Assembly: GCA_034406715.1 (NCBI GenBank)
Contig: CP137868.1
Coordinates: 1,116,001-1,180,000, forward strand
Source of the DNA: Rhodotorula mucilaginosa
Lineage: Eukaryota; Basidiomycota; Microbotryomycetes; Sporidiobolales; Sporidiobolaceae
Direction: 5' to 3'
Length of the DNA: 64,000 bases
Position 1 is the stretch's first letter. The number at the start of each line of letters is the position of its first letter. Below are positions 55,256 to 64,000 of this stretch, piece after piece. Position numbers and translations under genes: made by a program. The notes beneath the pieces were generated by a model. The model did not search any database, had not been told where the DNA came from, and worked only from the letters and a program-made list of their open reading frames with translations.

Positions 55256-55477
55256 GTTCGGCGCTGATTCGGACTAGGTGCACTGTGCGTCTGATCGAGT
55301 TACGAGTGTGACCGGGGTCGATATGGTCGAGCAAAGTGGGGAGATCGAGTTGACGCGGAAGCAAGTCCAGAGCTCGTCGAGGCAGCTCGAGGTGTTGACG
55401 CCTCGATCAGACGAACAACGCTTCGAGCGTACAGACGAGGGGTACGAGTCAAGCACTCTTACGCTAGTCAGTCCACT
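55256..55477. promoter_or_regulatory. 222-bp divergent promoter of AIM41 and MDN1
   Basis: Only 222 bp separate the start codons of AIM41 and midasin. No TATA box or named site was found. Shared control is possible but inferred from the spacing alone. Confidence 0.45.
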
Positions 55478-58400
55478 ATGGACACGGACGATCCTCCTCC
55501 CGCTGCGGCCGCCGCGGTCGAGTCGTCGTCCCCGCTGGCCGCACCTCCTCCGCTGTGGGACTTGCAGCACGCCGCCCGCTTCTTCCTGCAACGCCTGCGC
55601 GTGCTCGAGCCCACGCAAACTCAGCCGACTCCCACCCTCAAGCCGGACGCGCCTCCGGTTCAACTCGGCTGGAAACCGCTCGTCCCCATCGACGACCTGA
55701 GCTCGCTCATCGCCGTCATCGACTTTCAACATCGCCCTACAGGCCTGCCGGTCCAGATCAACGAGTCGCTGACCGTCCAACAAACCCGCCGGAACCTCCT
55801 CGAGGCGCTTGCGCGACTCGCACTCGACCCGGCACTCACCGCCGAAGTCATCATCGCGTTCCGACCGATCGCAGTCGCTCTCGTAGGCCGCTGGATCGAA
55901 GCTCTTGGACTCGGCGAAGAAGGACAATGGCGTCAGGGCCAACCCGGCGTCGAAATGGCCGCCGGAGAGCGCGACGCCGTCAACAAAGTTTGGCGCGCCA
56001 TCGTCCGCTCCCTGCCGATTCTTGGAGATCAAGTCATGCCGTGAGCCACCTCTTCATACTGCTTGTTGCTTGCACGCTGAGAGTACTGATGACGCTCGTG
56101 AAACAAACAGCTTTTTGCGACTTTTGCTCCGCCACCCGCTACTCGCCGGAGGCCCTCCCCTCCCCGACCCTGCCGCGCCCGATTACCAACAGCAACTCGG
56201 ACCGGCCCTCCTCACGCTGCACTCGCTTATCCATCACCTGCCGTCGCTTCCGGCCATCTCGCAGTGGTCGCTGCCGCAGCACGTCGAGCACCTCATGAAG
56301 ACGCACGAGCACCGCGGGATTCGACTCGTCGCCTGGCGGATCGTTCGCGCCTGGCTCGGCCTCTTTGCCGGAACAGGCGAGAGGCTCAAGCGCAAGTGGG
56401 TCTGGCAGTTGCCGGACGACCTGTCGGAGGAGGCGATCGAGGACCTTCCCGCCGCACCGTGGACTCCGTACCCGGAACATCTCGTCGCCGAATACACAGA
56501 GCGGTTCGGGCCGGACTCTGCGTCCCCGCGCGACGCGGACGACCTCGTCCCGAGCGGGTTCTCAGAGGAGGTCGTCGCTCCAGAGGGGGAGGAGAAGACC
56601 TGCCGTCTCGTCGAAGGCGGTCTCGAGGTCCTCGTCCGTCAGCGAGGCGCCGACCCGTGGATCTTGCACTCGCTCGAAAACGCGCGCATGCAGGATGCGC
56701 AGGCTCGACTCGAGCACTACCTCGCCGACTTCGAGATAGGCTCGGCTTCGCTGCTCGACCAGCCGGAGATCGGTCGGACCGTCGTTTCGGTTTCGAGCGT
56801 TCTCGCCTTCCGCGAGGGACTCATCCCTTCCCTCGCGTCGCCGTCGGCAGCAGCGCCGTCGTCGACCTTGTCTCTCAGTCACGCCGCCGCTCCGGCAGCG
56901 TCGCCGGTCAATACGGCGCCCGAAGTCTTTGTCGAGACGGCTTCGCATGCGAACTTGCTGCGCGCACTCGCCAGCAACGTGATTCACCGCAAACCGACTC
57001 TGGTCACGGGCACGGCCAGTTCGGGCAAGCAGAGTGCGGTTCTCCACCTGTGGGACCTCTTCCACGCCGGTGGTGCAGACGGCCGCCCGACGCGCGAGGC
57101 CAAGCGTCGAGGACTCGTCGTCATCAACATGGCCGACCGCTCGCTGGACAGCAAGTCGCTCCTCGGCTCGCTGTCGTCAGCTCCGTCTTCGAGCTCGTCT
57201 TCGACCTCAACTGCTGGCGCCGGACAATTCACCTTTGTCGAAGGCCCGCTGACTCGCGCGGTCCGTCAAGGGCGTTGGACTCTGCTCCTCAACATCGATC
57301 AGGCAGCTCCCGAGCTGCTCAGCGTCATCAAGGTCGTCGCGGAACGGATGCACACCGCAGCTTCCGTTCGTCGGGAGCAGTCTCTCGCGTACGGCGGGAT
57401 TGGCGCCGAAGAACAGGACGGCGGCGTCGGTGTTCGCGTCGGAGGCGGCGAGGGCCGCTGGGTCAAGGCGGCCGAAGGATTTATGCTCTTCGCCACTCGC
57501 TCCTTGCCGCCGAGCTCGCTACTCGACTCGGCAGCGCCACCACCCGCCAACTTTTTCGCGTCGCACTTTTTCAGCGAAGCGATCCTCGCTCCTCTCTCGG
57601 GCGAGGAAGTCGGCCAGATCGTCCAGGGTCGCTACGGCGCTCAGCTTGGACGCGTGGACGGACTCGCCGCACTCCTCGTGTCGGCGTGGGAAGCCGTCCG
57701 CGAGGCAGCTCACCGTGCCAAGGATGCGGCGGGTGGCGCTTCGGGGGGAACGAAGCGCGAGGTCGGCGTTCGCGACCTCTTGCGGTGGTGCCGACGCGTC
57801 GCGCACCTGCTCCCGAACGGCATGTCGTTGCCGTCCCTCGCCGCGAACCCGACCTTGCAAGAGGAGGTCTTTGTCGAAGCTCGCGACGTCTTCCTCGGTT
57901 CGCTCATCTTGCCGCCACCGGTCGTCGCCGTGGCTCCTACCGCTGCCGCAACGGTCGACAACGAGAGCGCCGAAGCCGGTCCGAGTGCCGTCCTCCCCCG
58001 TGACCGGTTCTCCATCATCGCTCGCTCGCTCGCCTCGAGCCTCGGCTTGTCCGACGAACGAGCTGAATGGGCGCTCCGCCGCCGAGTGCCCGACCTCGTC
58101 CTCCCTACGATCGATACCTCGTCCGGCCTCGCGCCTTCGTCTTCAGGGCTTTCGCACTCCGTCAAGGTTGGACGAGTCTCGCTTCCGTATTCGGCACCGT
58201 CGAAGCGCACTTCTTCGTCGCGCCCGTACGCCCTCACCAAGCCGAGTCTCCTCCTCCTCGAGAAACTCGCCGTCTGTTTGTCGCTCTCGGAGCCGGTCCT
58301 CCTCGTCGGCGAGACTGGAACGGGCAAGACCGCCGCCGTCGGCTACCTCGCCGAGCTGATGGGCAAGCGACTCACAGCTCTCAACCTGAGCAACCAGACC

Positions 58401-61400
58401 GAGGCGGGAGATCTCGTCGGAGGTTTCCGACCGATTGACGAAGTCGAGGAGGCGCGAAGTGAGTTTGCTTTAGTATGGTCTACCTTTTGCGAGACGATCG
58501 CAGCGATGCTGACCACTCTTCCCCGTGCGCAGGAGCGGCCTCGGAACTCCTCAATCGCTTTGTCGAGCTGTTCGGTGCTACATTTTCCCTCACCCGCAAT
58601 GCCGACTTCGTCGCCGCTGTCCGCAAGGCGTTCGACAAGAAGCGCTACAATCGCCTCGTCGACTCTTTCCGGCAAGCGAACAAGATGGCCGCGTCTCGCA
58701 TCGTCTCGACTCCCGACGCGACTACCGAAGACGCTTCCGAGCAAGCGCAGCGCAAGAGGCGCAAGGTGGACGGCGCCAAGGCCCAACTCGTCGAGCGATG
58801 GAAGGACTTCATGACTTCGGTCGGCGATTTCGAGCACCGACATGTTCTCTCGACCGGCGGCAAGGGCAAGGCCAAGTTCGTCTTCTCTTTCGTCGAGGGT
58901 CCGCTCGCCCAAGCGATCCGCAACGGCGACTGGGTCTTGCTCGACGAAGTCAATCTGGCTTCGTCCGAGACGCTCGAGTCCCTCTCGACCCTGCTCCAGT
59001 CTCCCGACTCGTCGCTCGTTCTGACTGAACGCGGCGAGCTCGAGCCGATCCCGCGCCACCCCGAGTTCCGCCTCTTCGCTTGCATGAACCCGGCCACCGA
59101 CGTCGGCAAGCGCGACCTGCCGGCTGGTCTGCGCGCCAAGTTCTCCGAATTGTGGGTTCCGCCACCCGATGAGGATCGCGATGCGCTCCGAACGATCGTC
59201 GAAGGTTACATTGGCCGAGTCGCAGTGTCTGACCGTCAGGTCGTCGCCGACGTCGCCGAACTCTACTCGACCATCAAGTCGCTCGCTATGCGGGCGCAGC
59301 TCGCAGATGGACAGAACACGCCTCCGCATTTCTCGATGCGAACGCTCGCGCGAGCACTCAGCTTCGCGTCCGACTTTGCGCCGACGTTCGGCCTGCGGAG
59401 GTCGCTCTACGAGGGTTTCGTCATGGCGTTCACGATGCTCCTGGACGAGCGCTCTCAAGATGTCGTACGCGGACTCGTCGACAAGCATATCGTGCAGCAG
59501 GCCAAGAACCCCCGCTCGCTGATGGAGCGTGTCCCGACGAAGCCGCCGTCGTTCGGAGACGCCTTGCGCATCCACCACTACTGGCTCGAGCAGGGTCCGC
59601 AAGAACCGGAGGAGCCGGAGGACTACATCTTGACGCCGAGCGTGCAGGCCAAGGTCTGCGATCTCGCCCGCGCCGTGTTGACGCGCAAGGTGCCGGTGCT
59701 CATCCAAGGTCCGACGTCGGCCGGAAAGACGAGTGTCGTCGAGTACCTCGCCCGGCGGACTGGACACCGCTTCGTGCGCATCAACAACCACGAGCATACC
59801 GACATTCAAGAGTACGTCGGCACCTACGTTTCCGACCCGAAGACGGGCAAGCTCGTCTTCCAAGAGGGCGTCCTCGTTCGCGCCCTGCGGCGAGGCGACT
59901 GGATCGTCCTCGACGAGCTCAACTTGGCGCCGACCGATGTACTCGAGGCGCTCAATCGGTTGCTCGACGACAATCGCGAGCTCGTCATTCCCGAAACCGG
60001 CGAAGTCGTACGACCTCATCCGCACTTCATGCTTTTCGCGACTCAGAACCCGCCCGGACTGTACGGCGGCCGCAAGGTGCTCTCGCGCGCTTTCCGCAAC
60101 CGCTTCCTCGAGATGCATTTTGGCGACGTCCCGAAGGAGGAACTCAAGGTCATTCTCGAGCGTCGGTGTCGCATCGCACCTTCGCACGCCGAGCGGACGG
60201 TCAACGTCTTTCTCGAGCTGCAACGTCGTCGGCAAGCTGGGCGAGTGTTCGAGAAGCATGCGTTCGCAACTCTTCGTGACTTGTTCCGTTGGGGCGGACG
60301 AGGGCCGGTCGAAACTATCCAGCAACTCGCAGAGGATGGCTACATGCTTCTCGCCGAACGGGCTCGGCGCATCGACGACAAGCAGACCGTAAAGGAAGTC
60401 CTCGAGGAGGTGTTGAAGGTCACGATCGACGAAGAACACCTCTACGACTTTGACCGCCTTCCGAGTTTGAATCTCCCCGTCCCGGTGAGTCTCTCGGTCG
60501 CGTCTCTTCACTCATCTGCCCACCATCTGACGACGTTTCCGGTGCTTGCAGCCTCAATCCGCAGACTTGGTCTGGACCTCGGCTATGCGGCGGCTCTATT
60601 TCCTGATCGCCGCCAGTCTTCAGCGCCACGAGCCGGTTCTCCTCGTCGGCGAGACCGGCTCCGGCAAGACGTCTGTGTGTCAAGCTCTCGCGCACGCGTT
60701 GGGGCGCGGGTTGCACATCGTCGGGTGCCACCAAAATACCGAGACGGCCGACCTGCTCGGAGGCCAACGTCCGCTGCGCAACCGTGCTGCCTTGCAAGCC
60801 GGACTTGGTGTCGAAGCGCAGGACATGCTCTCGAGTGCCGGGCATGACGCCGCATCTACCGATTTCGAACAGCTGGTGGAGCAGGTCGAAGCGCTCGGAA
60901 CCGACGACGCGCGCGCCCTCGCCGACCGCATGCGCGCGACTACGGCACTTTTCGAGTGGCACGACGGTCCGCTCGTCCAAGCTATGCGAGGCGGCGATCT
61001 CATTCTTCTCGACGAGATTTCGCTCGCAGACGACTCTGTACTCGAGCGCCTCAACTCCGTTCTCGAGCCGTCCCGGACGCTCGTCCTCGCGGAGAAGGGC
61101 GGCCGCGATCTGGACGATATCCGGGTTGTCGGCTCGGCCGGATTCGAGATCCTGGCCACCATGAATCCAGGAGGCGACTTCGGCAAAAAAGAACTGTCGC
61201 CGGCGCTCCGAAACCGCTTCACCGAGATTTGGGTTCCCGCGGTCGACGACGTCGCCGACTTGCTGCACATCATCGGCAGCCGCTGGTCGGCTGCGCACCG
61301 AAGCGAGTTGGACGCGTTCGGGCCTCACATCATCGAGTTTGGGCGGTGGTTCGCTCAACAGACCGGCCAGAAAGGCGGTCTCGGTATCGGCCTTCGAGAC

Positions 61401-64000
61401 ATCCTCGGCTGGGTCGACTTTCTCAACGTTTCGGCATCGAAGCAACACGAGCGAGGGTGAGCATCCTTGACTTTGATCCTGCCGCCGTTTCTTCTTATGC
61501 TGACTCGTTTCCGTTCGTGCTCCAGCGCTCTCCCTCTCGCAGATGCCTTCTGCCAAGGCGCTCTCATGACGATTGTCGACGGGCTCGGAGCCTTGCCTGT
61601 CGCATCCGGCCTCTCTCGCGAGGGGCTGCAGAACTTGCGCAGCTCGTGCTGGCGCTTCCTGGAGGAATTGGTCTCGCCAAGCATCGCTCCAGAGGCTGTT
61701 CCGCTCGACGTCGTCGACGACGGGGACCGCTTCTCCGTTGGTCCCTACGGCGTATCGAAGGGTCCTGCGCCACCCACCAACGTGGGCTACACTCTCCTCG
61801 CGCCTACGACGCGGCTGAATGCGATGCGTGTCGTCCGCGCCTTGCAGCTTCCGAAGCCGATCCTCCTTGAAGGCAGTCCCGGCGTCGGCAAGACGAGTCT
61901 CGTCACCGCTTTGTCCGCCGCCACCGGCCACCCGCTCGTTCGCATCAACTTGTCCGACCAGACCGATCTCATGGATCTGCTCGGCAGCGATCTCCCCGTC
62001 GAAGGAGGCAAGAGCGGAGAGTTCGCATGGAAAGACGCGCCTTTCCTGGCCGCCATGCAGAGCGGCGACTGGGTCCTCCTCGACGAGATGAACTTGGCGT
62101 CGCAGTCGGTACTCGAGGGCCTGAACTCGTGTCTCGACCACCGCGGCACAGTCTACATCCCCGAACTCGACCGGACGTTCTCCCGACACCCCGAGTTCCG
62201 AATCTTTGCGGCTCAGAATCCTCTCGGGCAGGGCGGCGGGCGCAAAGGTCTCCCGAAATCTTTCCTCGACCGCTTCAGCGTGGTCCACATGGAGGAGCTC
62301 GACAGCAGCGACTTGCGAGCGATCGCAGAAGCCCTTTTCCCGACCGTCGACACTGCTATCCTCGAACGGATGATCGCTTTCAATCAGCGCGTCCACGAGG
62401 AGACAACCGTCGGACGCTCGTTCGGCATGGAGGGATCGCCGTGGGAGTTCAACTTGCGAGACGTCCTGCGATGGCTCTCGCTCGTCCAGGCATCGAGCGG
62501 CTTCGACGCACACCGCTTCCAACCGCTCGAGTACGTCCGACTCTTGTACCTCCAAAGGTTCCGCAACCGCGCAGACCGTGGGCACGTCGCGCGGATCTTC
62601 GCAGGAATTTTCGGAACGGAGATCGAGCCCGACGAGCAGCCCTGGGTCGCCGTGGCAGCCGACTCCGTGCAGGTCGGTCACTCGTTGTACCCTCGGGCGG
62701 ACGACGGGATCGCCCTCCAACGAGCGGGCTTCACCATTCCTTTCCGCCGGTCCATGCACCAACCGCTCGAAGCGCTCACAAAGTGTCTCGAGATGGGATG
62801 GCTGTCGATTCTCACCGGTCCGCGCGGGTGCGGCAAATCGACTCTCGTTCGCCAAGTCGCCGCGCTCGGAGGACGTCGGCTTCGCGAGTTTGCGATGAAC
62901 GCAGAGGTCGACACGCTGGAGCTGCTCGGCAGCTTCGAGCAAGCGGACCGTTTCCGCGACCTCGACGGTATCGTCCGCGACATCATCGAGGCCCTCAAGC
63001 ACGCCGTCGACGTGCAATTGCACTCGCAGGGTACGAGTGCGCTGTACACGTCGCTCGCCACATTGCGTCAGTTGCGGCTACGCCTCGCCGAGGAAGCCGC
63101 CGAACTGGACCTTCGCGAGCTCGGCGAAGGTGTGCAGCGAATCTTGACGGACCCGGTCGTGGCCGGACTACAGGCGACCAAGGATCTCGAAACGCGCCTT
63201 GCCGGTGCACTCTCATCCGCCGAGTCTGCGGTCGCTGCCGCACGCTTCGAATGGGTTGACGGTCCCCTCGTCCAGGCCATGAAGAACGGCGACTGGCTGT
63301 TGATCGAGGATGCTAACCTTTGCAGTCCGTCTGTTCTCGACCGCTTGAACTCGCTCTTCGAAACCGGCGGCCGACTCCAGCTGGCCGAGCGTGGACCAGT
63401 CAACGGCGAGATCCAGATTATCGCCCCGCATCCCGACTTCCGCCTCGTCATGACGCTCGACCCGCGGAACGGCGAGCTCTCACGCGCGATGCGCAATCGC
63501 GGTATCGAAATCGCCATGCTTGAGTCCGCCTCGCCAAACCAGCCGCAGCTCAAGACGAGTCAGCACGCCATCGGCGCTTTCCGCGAACCGTCCGTCAGCG
63601 ATCTCGCCCTGCTATCTCGACTTCGGATGCCAAACCCCTCTGCGGAAACCGACCAGGCTTTTGTTGCGCATCTCGTCTCGAAGCTTGCACCGACGCGTTT
63701 CGCCCTCGCCGCACGATTCCTCCGAGCGAACGCCTTCGCCGAGCACACCGACAGCACGGTGGCGGGACTTCGGGAGCTGGTGCGACACCCGCTCGTACTC
63801 TCGATCAACACGTGCAAGCGGAGATTCGCGAACACGCGGGAAGTGCCCTCCAAAGTTCTACTCGAACAGGTCCGTGCTGATCTTTCTCTTGTTGCACGCA
63901 ACTCGTCTAGGTTTCGAGTGGGACTTGAGCTGAAACTGGTCTGTACACCTCGTGCCTTGCGCGCCTCTCTTTGCAAAACAGCCTATCGATGTTTCCCTGG
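55478..64000 (+). CDS. MDN1: Midasin/REA1 (MDN1), giant dynein-like AAA+ ATPase of 60S ribosome assembly; N-terminal and AAA1-6 part
   Basis: Midasin pulls assembly factors (Ytm1, Rsa4) off pre-60S particles. Exons 55478-56040, 56111-58458, 58533-60484, 60552-61456, 61526-63869 and from 63982; about 2,710 residues lie in the window, the linker, D/E-rich and MIDAS parts beyond it. Six AAA modules are visible by Walker A: GTASSGKQS (about residue 486), GETGTGKTA (919), GPTSAGKTS (1361), GETGSGKTS (1651), GSPGVGKTS (2037) and GPRGCGKST (2353). Each of 2-5 has a Walker B such as WVLLDEVNLA, WIVLDELNLA, LILLDEIS, WVLLDEMNLA; AAA1 has LLLNIDQAA and AAA6 LLIEDANL, both altered. A Lys/Arg-rich insert (QRKRRKVDG) in AAA2 may be a nuclear signal. 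The N-terminal 400 residues are the usual midasin N-domain. Confidence 0.97.

Noticed and set aside
56264-58003. A 579-codon plus-strand frame overlapping midasin exon 2
   Set aside because: A shifted reading of the same exon, extremely Arg-rich, no start context or motif.
58343-63023. Two long minus-strand open frames (722 and 867 codons) opposite midasin
   Set aside because: Both mirror the coding strand of six recognisable AAA modules and show the charge-rich bias of antisense frames; no family motif.

Overview
The window is nuclear DNA of a basidiomycete, most likely a red yeast of the Pucciniomycotina (Rhodotorula/Rhodosporidium/Sporobolomyces type). The evidence is high GC, genes broken by many short introns (about 60-170 nt), GT donors mostly of the GTGAGT/GTGCGT type, a CTGAC branch-site-like motif shortly before most acceptors, and protein families that are typically fungal (chitin synthase, a CAP10/GT90 glycosyltransferase, a formin with a long FH1). 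The genus is inferred; no rRNA or marker gene is present. Every gene model below was built by joining exons by hand and checking phase and family motifs. I saw no tRNA, CRISPR array, transposon, LTR element or viral remnant.

Layout, left to right. 1-1857 (-) RhoGEF, cut by the left edge. 3310-3782 (-) RNA polymerase subunit RPB12, head to head with cystinosin (3946-5437 +). 5802-7364 (-) GDP-mannose pyrophosphorylase, which shares a 1.9 kb upstream region with a division-1 chitin synthase (9303-13813 +). 14216-17744 (-) a large protein with an N-terminal CBM48 domain (Crp1/Mdg1-like head) and long Ala-rich helical repeats. 18807-20004 (+) ribosomal protein L26; 20297-23322 (+) GT90 glycosyltransferase; 23555-25058 (+) TOM40; 25381-26796 (+) an unrecognised, probably mitochondrial protein; 27073-27558 (-) a small basic protein; 27991-30262 (+) a protein resembling the Argonaute chaperone subunit Arb1; 30691-37612 (+) a Bni1-type formin.

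The right half holds SAR1 (38201-38979 -); a partial duplicate of the 5' end of VMA8 (39889-40432) followed 2 kb later by the full V-ATPase subunit D gene (41984-43620 +); the RNA helicase SUB2 (43979-46872 -); a RING protein whose RING is split by a very long insertion (47097-50094 +); the ER glucosyltransferase ALG8 (50235-52673 -); an unrecognised four-helix membrane protein (52969-54104 -); AIM41 (54580-55255 -); and the first six AAA modules of midasin/MDN1 (55478 to the right edge, +).

This is a housekeeping chromosome arm rather than a cluster. Loose themes are the cell wall and secretory glycan supply (MPG1, chitin synthase, GT90, ALG8, SAR1), vacuolar function (cystinosin, V-ATPase D), actin/Rho signalling (RhoGEF, formin) and ribosome/RNA work (RPL26, MDN1, SUB2, RPB12). 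The most unusual signals are in gene structure: a 2-nt internal exon in RPB12, three GC-AG introns, an 8-nt exon, a 982-nt intron in SUB2, and a duplicated VMA8 5' end that keeps its splice sites and reading frame and could serve as an alternative first-exon pair.
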